Position numbers and translations under genes: made by a program | DNA from: Erysipelotrichaceae bacterium | GTDB lineage: Bacteria; Bacillota_I; Bacilli_A; Erysipelotrichales; Coprobacillaceae | Reading direction: 5' to 3' | NCBI GenBank assembly: GCA_021202205.1 | Contig: JAJQDJ010000287.1 | Span: 1-18,403, forward strand | Length of the DNA stretch: 18,403 nt | Part shown: one piece after another, positions 6,085 through 15,523 of the stretch | How the letters are laid out: the number at the start of each line of letters is the position of its first letter | Numbering within the stretch: position 1 is the stretch's first letter | The notes under the pieces: model-generated | Seen by the model: the letters and a program-made list of their open reading frames with translations, nothing else | What the model was told of the DNA's origin: nothing | The model's database searches: none

Positions 6085-7883
6085 TAATTTGTTTCCTCTT
6101 CTTCACTATTTGTATCTTCAGAATCAGTATCTGTATTTGAATCATTGTCATTTGTTTCATTATCAGTGTTTGTGTTTGTACTATCTTCTTCAGGAATATC
6201 TGGTATAGTTGTATAATAATACAATGTTATTTCAGTTCCTTTTTCATAAACAGTTGTAAAAGCTTCAATAGATTGTTCTACAACAACATAAGTTGTCATA
6301 CTTCTGATTTCGTCAGCATCTGTTGGTGGATCTTTAACTTCTAATTTCACCGTAAAACCAGCTTCTTCTAAAACTTGTTGAGATTTCGTGATATTTTGAC
6401 CATATACATTAGGAACAGTCGCTGAATAACCCTTAGAAACGGTTAAAGTAATGGTTTTATCAGTAGTATTAGGATCAATTTTTTCGCCTTCTAATATAGA
6501 TTGCTCAATAATTGTCCCCTTACTTTCTTCAGAAGTAATTTCATTTTTCTTTACTGTAAAACCTAATTCAGTTAATGTTTCATAGACTTCATCATAATCT
6601 TTACCAGTATAATCTTCTATAACAATATATTGACCACTTGATACAACCAATGATACGCTATCACCTTTTTTTACAGTTGTATGAGCACTTGGATCACTGG
6701 ATAAAACAATGCCCTCTTGTTGATCATCACTAGGTTCATAAGTAATATTATCCTCATCTACTACTAGCTCATATTCTTCTTCTAATGTTGTGATAGCTTC
6801 TTCTATGTCAATTCCTGTAACATCAGGCATTTCAAATGTTGATGTACCACCAAAGAACAAAAAATAAATCAATAATCCTAAAATAATAATACCTGCTATA
6901 ATTCCACCAGCTATCATCATCATTTTCTTTTTATTAGGTTTTTTATCATTTTCATTATCAACTAACTGATGATCAGTTGTAAAATAGTCTTCATCTTTAG
7001 CAATAATAGTTTTTTCTTCTTCTTTATCATCATATTCAAAAACAAGTTTTTCTTCATCTAATCTTGATAAACAAGTTCTAAGATCTTCAAGAAATTCATT
7101 TGCTGTTTGATAACGATCATTTACATTTTTAGCCGTTGCTTTGATGATAATATTTTCTACAGATTGAGGAATAGAAGGATTAAATTCTTTAACTGACGGA
7201 ATTTCATCACGCATGTGTTTTAAAGCAATATTAACAGGAGATTCACCATTAAAAGGAACTTCACCCCTTAATAATTCATAAAAAACAATTCCCAAAGCAT
7301 AAATGTCACTTTGTGCTGATGCTTTTTCTCCTCTCGCAATTTCTGGAGCCAAATAATGAAGCGAACCCATAATTGTATCAGTTTGTGTGACTTGAGACAA
7401 AGATTGAATAGAAGCTATTCCAAAATCACCAATCTTGACAACTCCACTATCTGTGACCATCACATTTTGTGGTTTCAAATCACGGTGAATAATCCCCATA
7501 GAATGAGCTTTGGCTGTAACTGCGACGACTTGTTTCATAATATCTACAGCTTCTACATAATGCAGTGCTCCACGTTTATGAATCAATTCCTTAAGGGTTT
7601 GGCCTGGAACATATTCCATAACAATATAATATTCATCATTTTCATCTCCAACATCATAGATTTCTACTATATTCTTATGACTTAAAGCAGCAGCTGCACT
7701 GGCTTCACGATGAAATCTGGTCACATAAACAGGATCACCCGTCAAGGAAGAACGCATAATTTTTACAGCAACGGTTCTTTTTAAAATTGTATCCTCAGCC
7801 TTATAAACATCAGCCATACCGCCTTGTCCAATTAAACTAGTCAAAACATATCGCCCTGCAATCACTTTATCTATTTGACTCAT
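6084..7883 (-). CDS. prkC: PASTA-domain serine/threonine protein kinase
   Basis: A 599-residue Hanks-type kinase of the PrkC/Stk1 family. The kinase domain (about 11-270) has the Gly loop GQGGMADV (19-26), the catalytic Lys in AVKIM (41), HRDLKPQN (133-140) and DFG (153-155). A basic stretch precedes one membrane helix (about 321-344), which places the kinase in the cytoplasm and the rest outside. Three PASTA repeats follow (about 350-415, 416-485 and 486-560), the modules that bind muropeptides or lipid II. An acidic tail rich in Asp, Asn, Thr and Glu (about 565-599) ends the protein and is unlike the compact C-termini of many homologues. The start overlaps the phosphatase gene by 4 bases (ATGA). 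In relatives the pair governs cell wall growth and, in spore formers, germination in response to peptidoglycan. Confidence 0.96.
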   Translation of the reverse strand: MSQIDKVIAGRYVLTSLIGQGGMADVYKAEDTILKRTVAVKIMRSSLTGDPVYVTRFHREASAAAALSHKNIVEIYDVGDENDEYYIVMEYVPGQTLKELIHKRGALHYVEAVDIMKQVVAVTAKAHSMGIIHRDLKPQNVMVTDSGVVKIGDFGIASIQSLSQVTQTDTIMGSLHYLAPEIARGEKASAQSDIYALGIVFYELLRGEVPFNGESPVNIALKHMRDEIPSVKEFNPSIPQSVENIIIKATAKNVNDRYQTANEFLEDLRTCLSRLDEEKLVFEYDDKEEEKTIIAKDEDYFTTDHQLVDNENDKKPNKKKMMMIAGGIIAGIIILGLLIYFLFFGGTSTFEMPDVTGIDIEEAITTLEEEYELVVDEDNITYEPSDDQQEGIVLSSDPSAHTTVKKGDSVSLVVSSGQYIVIEDYTGKDYDEVYETLTELGFTVKKNEITSEESKGTIIEQSILEGEKIDPNTTDKTITLTVSKGYSATVPNVYGQNITKSQQVLEEAGFTVKLEVKDPPTDADEIRSMTTYVVVEQSIEAFTTVYEKGTEITLYYYTTIPDIPEEDSTNTNTDNETNDNDSNTDTDSEDTNSEEEETN

Positions 7884-8620
7884 TGATTATCCTCCTTTCC
7901 TTTTATTAAAGCAAAACCAATATTATCCTTACCTCCAAATTTATTAGCTTGTGATAATAGTAAATCTGCTTTTTCTTCTAAAGTTATATCCTTCTCTAAT
8001 ACCTGAGTTATTTGCATATCGAATAATGAATTATACAAACCATCCGAACATACAAGCAATATACCATGATTGATATTAAGTGATATAAAAGATATATTTA
8101 AATAATCACTCACGCCTACTGCTTGCAATAAAATATTTTTTTGAGGATGAAAATAAGCTTCATCCTTAGAAATTGTTCCCGCATCAACCAACACATTCAC
8201 TAATGTATCATCTTTTGTAAGTTGATTTAATTCATTGTCCTTAAATAGATAAGCTCGTGAATCTCCAACATGTGAAATATAGGATTGTCCATTAACATAC
8301 AATACCAAAACAACGGTCGTTCCCATACCTTCTAATTCAAGTGACTGAGCACCCTTTTCTCTAACCAATTGATGGGCATGTTTAATAACTTCATGCATCC
8401 ATTCACGAATATCACTAATGCCATTAAAACACTCACGAGATTGATAGTGATCAATAATATCATCAGCTGTCATTTTAGAAGCAATTTCGCCTGCATTATG
8501 TCCTCCCATGCCATCACACAAAACAACTAAAGCTTCTTCATCATTTTTTTGATAACTTCTTACATAATCCTGATTGACTTTTCTAACTTTTCCAACATCC
8601 GATCTTGTTATAATATTCAT
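7880..8620 (-). CDS. prpC: PP2C-type serine/threonine phosphatase (PrpC/Stp)
   Basis: A 246-residue PPM-family phosphatase that reverses PrkC phosphorylation. The family motifs are complete: D18 in KVNQDYV, the metal-binding CDGMGGHNAGE (35-45), GDSRAYLF (119-126), CSDGLYN (191-197) and GGKDN (229-233). It is cytoplasmic, with no signal peptide or membrane segment. Its ATG overlaps the rlmN stop (ATGA) and its stop overlaps the prkC start (ATGA), so kinase and phosphatase are co-translated. Length and order are as in other Firmicutes. Confidence 0.95.
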   Translation of the reverse strand: MNIITRSDVGKVRKVNQDYVRSYQKNDEEALVVLCDGMGGHNAGEIASKMTADDIIDHYQSRECFNGISDIREWMHEVIKHAHQLVREKGAQSLELEGMGTTVVLVLYVNGQSYISHVGDSRAYLFKDNELNQLTKDDTLVNVLVDAGTISKDEAYFHPQKNILLQAVGVSDYLNISFISLNINHGILLVCSDGLYNSLFDMQITQVLEKDITLEEKADLLLSQANKFGGKDNIGFALIKGKEDNQ

Positions 8621-9642
8621 TTCCTATCACCCACCTTTTTTGCTCGTAATTGTCCACATGCACCATCAATATCACTGCCATGTTCCTTCCGTAATGTAAC
8701 ATTAACTTTTAAACGTAATAATTCACTTTTAAATGCCTCAATATTTTGTGATTTTTGAAAACCACTTTCATCAACACTATTATATGAAATGAGATTCACA
8801 TATGCATTTAGTCCTTTGATATAATGAGCAAATTGTCTTGCATATATTAAAGAATCATTCACATCTTTTAATAAAATATATTCAAAAGTAACACGACGAT
8901 TCGTAGTATCAATATAATATTTTAATGCCTCTCTTAAATCATCTAAATTATAGCGATGATTAATGGGCATCAATTGGTTTCTTAATTCATCATTAGGAGC
9001 ATGTAAAGATATAGCTAAATTAGTTTGTATTCCTTCTAAAGCATATTGCCTAATTTTATTACATAAACCACATGTCGATACAGTAATATGACGGGCACCA
9101 ATAGCCAAGCCTTTTGAATCATTAATAATACGAATAAAATCCATAACATGATCATAATTATCAAATGGTTCACCTGTTCCCATAATTACAACATGTGTTA
9201 TATTATTATTTGTATCCTGCATCACAGTTAAAACTTGATTAACCATTTCACCTGCCGTTAGATTACGTTGTTTCTTTAACAATCCACTCGCACAAAACTG
9301 ACAACCCATGGAACATCCCAATTGACTCGTCACACATAAACTTCTTCCATAATCATGAATCATCAAAACCGTCTCAATTAAACCGCCATCCTGTAATTGA
9401 AATAAATATTTAATTGTACCATCTTTAGATACTTGTTTTTCTATCACTTCTAGACATCCAATGTCATAATTATCTTTAAGTTTTTCTCTTAAAGATAATG
9501 ATAAATTAGTCATTTCATCAAAGTTATATATATGTTTACGATAAATCCATTCGAATACCTGTGTAGCTCGAAACTTCTTTTCACCAAGATTTATCATTTC
9601 ATCTATAAGCATGTCTTGAGTATCATCATATATTAATTTCAT
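8617..9642 (-). CDS. rlmN: Dual-specificity rRNA/tRNA adenine-C2 methyltransferase RlmN
   Basis: A radical-SAM enzyme that makes m2A2503 in 23S rRNA and m2A37 in some tRNAs. The 4Fe-4S cluster motif is C110-x3-C114-x2-C117 (CSMGCQFC). The GTGEP motif follows, and the second catalytic cysteine is C329 in GACGQLRAK. I start at ATG 9642: AAAGGAACAG precedes it, and it overlaps the rsmB stop as ATGA, giving 341 residues. An upstream in-frame start at 9666 would add eight residues that overlap rsmB and the ribosome site. The neighbouring rsmB also modifies rRNA. Confidence 0.95.
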   Translation of the reverse strand: MKLIYDDTQDMLIDEMINLGEKKFRATQVFEWIYRKHIYNFDEMTNLSLSLREKLKDNYDIGCLEVIEKQVSKDGTIKYLFQLQDGGLIETVLMIHDYGRSLCVTSQLGCSMGCQFCASGLLKKQRNLTAGEMVNQVLTVMQDTNNNITHVVIMGTGEPFDNYDHVMDFIRIINDSKGLAIGARHITVSTCGLCNKIRQYALEGIQTNLAISLHAPNDELRNQLMPINHRYNLDDLREALKYYIDTTNRRVTFEYILLKDVNDSLIYARQFAHYIKGLNAYVNLISYNSVDESGFQKSQNIEAFKSELLRLKVNVTLRKEHGSDIDGACGQLRAKKVGDRK

Positions 9643-10880
9643 TTCTGTTCCTTTTCTAACAAGCACATATAAAAACCATCACTAATAGTAGGAAGAAGTG
9701 TTTTTTCTTCTAATATTTTCATATCAGAATGTCTAAGTAAAAATGCTTGTATTTGTTTTTCATTTTCTTTTTTATTAAGTGTACAAGTACTGTACACCAT
9801 TTGGCCCCCTTTTTTCAAGATAGGATAAGCATTTTCTAACAATTTTTCCTGAATTTTTTCAAGTTCATCCAGTATTGAATTATCATGATATTTGATTTCA
9901 GGTTTACGTTTGATAACACCAAGTCCCGAACAAGGAGTATCTAACAATATTTTATCAAAAGTTTCCTCTTGATAGATATCCAATAACTTTGTAGAATCAT
10001 AACAATGCGTACAAACATTTGTAACATGTAATCTTTGACACAACTGATTGATAAGATTGATTTTATGTTCATACAAATCATAAGCTTCAATTTTTCCTTT
10101 ATTATTCATCAATGCTGCTAGATGCGTTGTTTTACCACCAGGAGCAGCACACATATCCAAGAGATAATCTGATGAATGAGGGTTTAATAATCTTGCAACC
10201 AAATGACTGGATTCATCCTGAATAGTGATAAGCCCTTGTTTATAAACATCCGTAGAAATAATAGCACCATCATAATATACACCATCTTTTGATAAAGAAG
10301 CTTGACTAAAACCCTCTATTTGTAGAATATCTTCAATTTTTGTAAGAAGTGTATTGACTCTTGCTGTTTGTTTGGGAATCGTATTATTGGCATGCAGAAT
10401 ATCTATTGCTGTGTCTTTACCATATTGTTTCATCAATAATCTAACAAGCCATAAAGGATGTGAAGTTTCAATAGATAAACGCTTATCTTCAGATAAATCA
10501 TCCAAAGATATTTGAACATTTGATAGTTTTCTTAAAGAAGCATTGATAAAGCCGGCAGTACGTTTACCTTTATTTTTAGCTAATTCTACAGCCTCATTAA
10601 TAATTGCATAATCAGGTATAGCATCCATAAATAACATTTGATATAAACTCATCATCAATAACAAACGTTCATAACTTTTAATACGACCTGTAATATTTTC
10701 TTTAATGATATAATCTAAATATAATTGATATGTTACAGTACCGTAAACAACACGAGTGATAAAATCTTTTTGAAATTTTGTCAAATCATATTGGTTGAAA
10801 CAATGATTGATACTCATATTGAGATAGCTATGATTTTTATAATATTTGAGTAGTATTTCTAATGCTAGTTGTCTTTCCAT
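9639..10880 (-). CDS. rsmB: 16S rRNA (cytosine-967-C5) methyltransferase RsmB
   Basis: The protein has an N-terminal NusB-like RNA-binding domain (about 1-130) and a C-terminal Rossmann methyltransferase domain. SAM motif CAAPGGK is at 244-250, DTPCSG at 314-319, and the nucleophile motif STCT at 364-367. It methylates C967 of 16S rRNA. I prefer the ATG at 10880, one base after the priA stop, because homologues start at this point (MERQLALEILLK); it has no clear ribosome site and probably relies on coupling to priA. A GTG at 10910 would add ten residues, with AAAGG about 12 bases upstream. In B. subtilis def and fmt stand between priA and this gene; they are absent here. Confidence 0.93.
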   Translation of the reverse strand: MERQLALEILLKYYKNHSYLNMSINHCFNQYDLTKFQKDFITRVVYGTVTYQLYLDYIIKENITGRIKSYERLLLMMSLYQMLFMDAIPDYAIINEAVELAKNKGKRTAGFINASLRKLSNVQISLDDLSEDKRLSIETSHPLWLVRLLMKQYGKDTAIDILHANNTIPKQTARVNTLLTKIEDILQIEGFSQASLSKDGVYYDGAIISTDVYKQGLITIQDESSHLVARLLNPHSSDYLLDMCAAPGGKTTHLAALMNNKGKIEAYDLYEHKINLINQLCQRLHVTNVCTHCYDSTKLLDIYQEETFDKILLDTPCSGLGVIKRKPEIKYHDNSILDELEKIQEKLLENAYPILKKGGQMVYSTCTLNKKENEKQIQAFLLRHSDMKILEEKTLLPTISDGFYMCLLEKEQK

Positions 10881-10881
10881 G

Positions 10882-13068
10882 CTATATTTGTGAATATGGA
10901 TTAAAATCACATATTACTGTTACCTTTCCTTTTTGTTTTTTATTATAATAATCATTTAATGCATTTAATGCAATATAAACTTCTTTATCTTGTTTAAATT
11001 TCAAGAGTATACGCAAACGATACAAATCACTCATTTTATATATCATACTTTGTGCTGGTCCTAAGATTACAACATTGTTAAGATGAGAATCCAAATAATT
11101 TTTTATATGCTTTGCCTCATTATAAGTAGCTTGCTCTTTTTTTGATTGAACAAGAATAGAAACCATATGACAAAATGGTGGATACATAGCAAGCTGACGG
11201 TAATTCATTTCTAGTTGATAGAACTTTTGATAATCATGACTGGCAGCACAGGTAATCGCATAATGATCAGGATTATAAGTTTGAATGACAACAGTTCCTT
11301 CTTTAGCACCTCGTCCACTTCTTCCTGCTACTTGAGACAATAATTGAAATGTACGTTCACTCGCTCTAAAGTCTGGTATATTCAAACTCAAATCTGCATT
11401 TAACACTCCTACAAAAGTAACATCTTCAAAATCCAAGCCTTTAGCTATCATTTGTGTTCCAAGCAAGATATTGGCTTCATGATTACGAAATTTTTCGAGA
11501 AGTTTTAAATGACTATTTTTTTGTCTGGTTGTATCGACATCATAACGTATCACACGAGCATGATTGAAAGTATGAGATATTTCTTCTTCAATCTTTTGCG
11601 TCCCATAACCAATCATTTTCATTTTGCTTTCACCACACTTTGGACAGCTATGAGGTGGTAAAATGCTATATTCACAATAATGACATTTAAGTTTATTCTC
11701 ATCTCTATGATAAGTAAGTGTTACATCACAATGAGGACATTTGATGACATCACCACAACTGCGACATTGTAAAAATGAGGCGTATCCACGTTTATTAAGC
11801 AACAAAATAGCTTGATTGCCTTCTTCTAAAGTTTGTTGAAGCTGTTTTTGTAAAGATAAAGAAAATATAGAAAAATTACGTTTTCTAGTTTCTTCAATCA
11901 TGTCAACAATTTCAACTTTAGGTAAAGGTTTTTGATTAATTCTATGAGGTAATTCAAATAACTGATAAGCACCTATTTGCGTACGAGAATAAGTTTCTAA
12001 AGACGGTGTTGCACTCCCTAAGACAACATTAGCTTTATGTGTTTTTGCTCGTATACGTGCAATTTGACTTGTTAAATAAAGTGGTTTGCTTTCCTGCTTG
12101 TAGCTAGCATCATGCTCTTCATCCAATATGATAAGCCCAATATGTTCTAAAGGTGCAAAGACAGCCGATCTGGCTCCAACTACAATATGCACTTCTCCAC
12201 GCTTAATACGACGATATTCATCATACTTTTCCCCTTGAGATAATCTTGAATGCAACACCGCAACCTGATCACCAAATCTTTGTTTAAAGACTTCCACCAT
12301 CATAGGTGTTAAGGCAATTTCAGGTACCAGCACGATAACACTTTGACCTTTGAGTAAATAATGGGCTGCTAAAGCTAAATAAACTTCAGTTTTTCCTGAA
12401 CCAGTCACACCATGAATCAATGATGTTTGATTATGTGATGCAAAAATCCCATGAATAACATGTTTCTGATCATCTGTTAAATCAATCTTTTTTGGAACAT
12501 GTTCCATAAACTTAGGTTTACGATATATTTCTTTTTCCACTATTTCTATCAATCCCTGATTAACCAAATTATCTAATAAAGATCGACTATAAGGAATATC
12601 TTTGAGTAAAATATCTGTATGTTCCTTTATATATAATAAGCACTCTTGCTGCTTTTTCGTTTTCGGTTTTCCTTCTTTTAAAGCATGAACAACTAGCTGT
12701 TTTTTAATACCTACAGCTTGATTTGTTGCTGGTTTTAAGGATGATGGTAACATTGCTTGATAACAGCTTATACGTGGTGACATCGTTAATTTTGACATCG
12801 TGTGAGCCAATTCAATCAATTCTTCATTAAGCAAGGGTTCCTTGTCTATAACTTCACTAATATATTGATATTTAAAACCTGCGTCTGCTTCTAATTTTTC
12901 TTTAGATAAAGATGTTTCTTTAACATGTTCAACGTATCCGATAATTTTTTGTTTATGAAATGGTATGATAACACGTACCCCTTCTATCACTTTATTATTG
13001 CTTAAATAATCAAAATTTGTATCTAAGGATTGAACTGGATGCTCTATTAAAACACTTACTGTATACAT
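10882..13068 (-). CDS. priA: Primosomal protein N' (replication restart helicase PriA)
   Basis: A 728-residue superfamily-2 helicase that reloads the replisome at stalled forks. It has the N-terminal DNA-binding domain (about 1-110), Walker A GVTGSGKT (220-227), the DEEH box (316-319), GSATPS, a zinc-binding segment with eight cysteines in CxxC pairs (about 435-475), and the helicase motif QVAGRSGRG near residue 585. I chose ATG 13068 because AAAGGTGAT lies just upstream; the ATG at 13101 falls upstream of the promoter -10 box. It is the first gene of an eight-gene minus-strand operon running to thiN. rpoZ and coaBC, often found between gmk and priA, are absent. Confidence 0.95.
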   Translation of the reverse strand: MYTVSVLIEHPVQSLDTNFDYLSNNKVIEGVRVIIPFHKQKIIGYVEHVKETSLSKEKLEADAGFKYQYISEVIDKEPLLNEELIELAHTMSKLTMSPRISCYQAMLPSSLKPATNQAVGIKKQLVVHALKEGKPKTKKQQECLLYIKEHTDILLKDIPYSRSLLDNLVNQGLIEIVEKEIYRKPKFMEHVPKKIDLTDDQKHVIHGIFASHNQTSLIHGVTGSGKTEVYLALAAHYLLKGQSVIVLVPEIALTPMMVEVFKQRFGDQVAVLHSRLSQGEKYDEYRRIKRGEVHIVVGARSAVFAPLEHIGLIILDEEHDASYKQESKPLYLTSQIARIRAKTHKANVVLGSATPSLETYSRTQIGAYQLFELPHRINQKPLPKVEIVDMIEETRKRNFSIFSLSLQKQLQQTLEEGNQAILLLNKRGYASFLQCRSCGDVIKCPHCDVTLTYHRDENKLKCHYCEYSILPPHSCPKCGESKMKMIGYGTQKIEEEISHTFNHARVIRYDVDTTRQKNSHLKLLEKFRNHEANILLGTQMIAKGLDFEDVTFVGVLNADLSLNIPDFRASERTFQLLSQVAGRSGRGAKEGTVVIQTYNPDHYAITCAASHDYQKFYQLEMNYRQLAMYPPFCHMVSILVQSKKEQATYNEAKHIKNYLDSHLNNVVILGPAQSMIYKMSDLYRLRILLKFKQDKEVYIALNALNDYYNKKQKGKVTVICDFNPYSQI

Positions 13069-13084
13069 ATCTATCACCTTTTCT

Positions 13085-13093
13085 ATTGTAACA
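13085..13093 (-). promoter_or_regulatory. Extended -10 promoter of the priA-thiN operon
   Basis: On the minus strand TGT directly precedes TACAAT (13085-13090), an extended -10 element. No good -35 is visible 16-18 bases upstream. The transcript would start near 13078, leaving only about 10 nt before the ATG at 13068, with AAAGGTGAT at its 5' end. Confidence 0.5.
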
Positions 13094-13124
13094 CAAAACA
13101 TATAAAATGAAATCCAAAAAAGAA

Positions 13125-13188
13125 AAAAGGTATGATTCTACATCAATCTGTTTGGATACACCAAGACACCAGAAAAATCACACCTTTT
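13125..13188 (-). terminator. Terminator after gmk, large hairpin
   Basis: On the minus strand AAAAGGTGTGATT (13176-13188) pairs with AATCATACCTTTT (13125-13137) over 13 bp with one G-U wobble. The 38-base loop contains a small inner stem (TTGG/CCAA). The right arm runs into TTTTTTCTTTTTT. The strand bias of the G-U pair and the T-tract both point to termination of gmk transcripts. Confidence 0.7.
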
Positions 13189-13224
13189 ATATATTCTATA
13201 GTCATGATTGTTTATTGATAACAA

Positions 13225-13785
13225 TTACAAATTTTCTCTAATAATATTTGCTATCTTATCAGCAGCACTTTTAACATTATCATTGCATACCACATATTTA
13301 TATTCATCTTTAGTAGCCATTTCCTTAGTGGCTTTCGATAATCTTTCCTGTACAACCGCTTCCTCTTCAGTACGTCTGCCACGAATACGTTTTTCTAATT
13401 CTTTAAGTGAAGGAGGTACTAAAAAAATCGTTAAAGCATCTCGACGTTTATCTATAACTTGAAGTGCCCCTTGTACTTCAATCTCCAATAAGACATTCTT
13501 ACCCTCATCCAATAATTGATCGACATATTCTTGAGGTGTACCATAATAATTACCAACAAACTTTGCATACTCCAACAATTCCCCATTTTTGATTTTTTCT
13601 TCAAATTCATTAACACTTACAAAGAAATAATCAACACCTTCTACTTCTTTAGGACGTGGTATCCTCGTCGTCATTGAAATAGAATATGCAAGATTCAAAG
13701 AATCATCTTTAAACAATTCCTTACGCACCGTACCTTTTCCTACCCCACTAGGACCACTTAAAATAATGAGTAACCCTCTTTTCAT
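13225..13785 (-). CDS. gmk: Guanylate kinase
   Basis: A 186-residue enzyme that phosphorylates GMP to GDP. The P-loop GPSGVGKG is at 11-18. The GMP-binding region includes SMTTRIPRP (37-45) and GVDYFF, and the LEIEVQGA and lid segment RIRGRRTEEE are present. The ATG at 13785 has AGGGAGTGAG upstream. It lies upstream of priA on the same strand, as in other Firmicutes, but is separated from it by a terminator and a promoter, so it is probably a single-gene unit. It diverges from rqcH; I do not see a convincing promoter for gmk itself in the 103-base gap. Confidence 0.96.
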   Translation of the reverse strand: MKRGLLIILSGPSGVGKGTVRKELFKDDSLNLAYSISMTTRIPRPKEVEGVDYFFVSVNEFEEKIKNGELLEYAKFVGNYYGTPQEYVDQLLDEGKNVLLEIEVQGALQVIDKRRDALTIFLVPPSLKELEKRIRGRRTEEEAVVQERLSKATKEMATKDEYKYVVCNDNVKSAADKIANIIRENL

Positions 13786-13854
13786 TAACTCTCACTCCCT
13801 TTTACATAACTTATCATAGTCACAATGATTTTTCAAGACTTCTATCGTATTTTG

Positions 13855-13863
13855 TGTTATACT
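13855..13863 (+). promoter_or_regulatory. Extended -10 promoter of rqcH
   Basis: TGT followed by TATACT (13858-13863) forms an extended -10 inside TTTTGTGTTATACTATGA. The sequence nearly matches the priA promoter (TTTTGTGTTACAATAGAA) on the other strand. A -35 is poor. The start near 13870 leaves a leader of about 19 nt containing GAAAGGATG. Confidence 0.6.
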
Positions 13864-13888
13864 ATGATATCTGAAAGGATGTGTTGAT

Positions 13889-15523
13889 ATGGCTTTTGAT
13901 GGTATAATGCTTTCAAATGTAACCAATAAATTAAAAGATACAATAGAAACTGGACGCATTAATAAGATATATGCGATATCTAAATATGAATTATTAATTC
14001 TTATTCGTGCCCATCGTCAAAATGTGAAATTACTCATTTCTATTCATCCAGTATATGCGAGAATACAATTAAGTGAATTATCGTATCCCACCCCTACTAC
14101 CCCTAATAGTTTAACTATGTTGCTTAGAAAGCATTTGGAAGGATCTTATATAGAATCAATAGAACAAATCGAATTAGAACGTATTGTGCATATAAGTATT
14201 ATAGGAACAAATGAGTTTAGGGATACAATTAAATATCATATGTATATAGAGATTATGGGTAAACATTCTAATATGATTTTAACTCATGATGATGGTAAAA
14301 TTATAGATTGTCTAAAACGCGTTTCACCATCCATGAGTAATCGTATTTTACAACCAGGAGCATCTTATCAAATGCCTCCACTTATTAATAAAAAGAATCC
14401 TTATGATGGATGGATATTATCTGATAATCTAACAAAGACTTACCAAGGGTTTTCGCCAGAATTATCAAAAGAAGTCTTATATAGAATGGATCATGGAGAA
14501 TGTTTTGACGATATTTTAAGTCAATTACATAACAGTTGTACATCATATATTCATGAAATCAATCAAAAGGAATATTTTCATCTTATTCCATTAACGCATT
14601 TACAATGTTCATATACTCATTATCCCTTATTTACTGGTTTGGATAAACATTATGAAGAAATTGATCAAAAAGATCGAATCAAACAACAAACATCTAATCT
14701 AGGAAAATATATTAAAAATGAATATCAAAGAAATGTGATAAAACTAGGCCAGCTCCAGCAAACTCTCTTTGACAGTCAAAATAGTGATGAATATCGTATT
14801 AAGGGCGATCTTTTATTTGCGAATCTTCATTTACTACATAAAGGTATGAAAGAAATCACCATTGAAAATTATTATGATAATACCATGATAACTATTGAAT
14901 TAGATGAAAGATATGATGGAAAAACCAATGCTCATAAATATTACGCCAAATATCAAAAAGCCAAAAATGCCTTGTCTCATTTACAAGAACAAATATCTAA
15001 AACAAACGAGGAAATACAATATTTTGATACATTACAAACAATGATGGAAAATGCCTCATACTATGATGCATTAGAGATTAAAGAAGAATTAGAAAATTTA
15101 GGATACCTCAAAAAGAAAATAACCAAGCAGGTGCATCGAAACAAAAAACTTCATATTGAACAATACGAAACCAAAAATCATATTATGATATATGTAGGTA
15201 AAAATAATATGCAAAACGATTATTTAACATTTAAAATGGCTTCCAAAAGCGATATGTGGTTTCATGTGAAAGATATGCCTGGAAGCCATGTTGTTGTCCA
15301 TAGTGAGGAACTTGATGAATATACAATACGTTTGGCGAGTAAGATAGCAGCTTATTTTTCTAAAGGAAAAAACAGTTCTTCTGTACCCGTCAATTACGCT
15401 AAAATTAAAACATTGAAAAAACCACAAGGAGCAAAGCCTGGAAAAGTTATTTTATCACATTATGCTACTATTTATATCGATCCTGATGATGAATTTTTAA
15501 ATGAAGTGACTAGAATTGATTAA
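13889..15523 (+). CDS. rqcH: Ribosome quality control protein RqcH (NFACT/FbpA family)
   Basis: A 544-residue NFACT protein. In B. subtilis RqcH binds 50S subunits that carry stalled nascent chains and directs Ala tailing for degradation; older names are fibronectin-binding protein FbpA/PavA. Visible parts are the NFACT-N domain (about 1-250), a long coiled coil (about 270-410) and the NFACT-R domain (about 430-530, with WFHVKDMPGSHVV and KKPQGAKPGKV). The position equivalent to D97-R98, needed for tRNA use in B. subtilis, reads E97-R98 here, a conservative change. The ATG at 13889 follows GAAAGGATG. The gene overlaps the convergent coat protein gene by 14 bases, and no terminator is seen, so its transcript may run antisense into that gene. 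Confidence 0.94.
   Translation: MAFDGIMLSNVTNKLKDTIETGRINKIYAISKYELLILIRAHRQNVKLLISIHPVYARIQLSELSYPTPTTPNSLTMLLRKHLEGSYIESIEQIELERIVHISIIGTNEFRDTIKYHMYIEIMGKHSNMILTHDDGKIIDCLKRVSPSMSNRILQPGASYQMPPLINKKNPYDGWILSDNLTKTYQGFSPELSKEVLYRMDHGECFDDILSQLHNSCTSYIHEINQKEYFHLIPLTHLQCSYTHYPLFTGLDKHYEEIDQKDRIKQQTSNLGKYIKNEYQRNVIKLGQLQQTLFDSQNSDEYRIKGDLLFANLHLLHKGMKEITIENYYDNTMITIELDERYDGKTNAHKYYAKYQKAKNALSHLQEQISKTNEEIQYFDTLQTMMENASYYDALEIKEELENLGYLKKKITKQVHRNKKLHIEQYETKNHIMIYVGKNNMQNDYLTFKMASKSDMWFHVKDMPGSHVVVHSEELDEYTIRLASKIAAYFSKGKNSSSVPVNYAKIKTLKKPQGAKPGKVILSHYATIYIDPDDEFLNEVTRID

Noticed and set aside
7356..7685. 109-codon plus-strand frame inside prkC
   Set aside because: It is the complement of the conserved kinase domain, with erratic composition.
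13125..13188. Riboswitch or T-box leader upstream of priA
   Set aside because: The structure lies upstream of the priA promoter and reads as a plain terminator hairpin for gmk; no conserved aptamer or T-box motif is present.
13208..13462. 84-codon open frame on the plus strand opposite gmk
   Set aside because: It is antisense to the conserved gmk coding region and starts in its downstream spacer; no domain or ribosome site supports it.
13786..13888. A gmk promoter using TTGAAA near 13835 on the minus strand
   Set aside because: The best -10 candidates lie 12 or 20 bases from it or match poorly, so no confident promoter can be placed.
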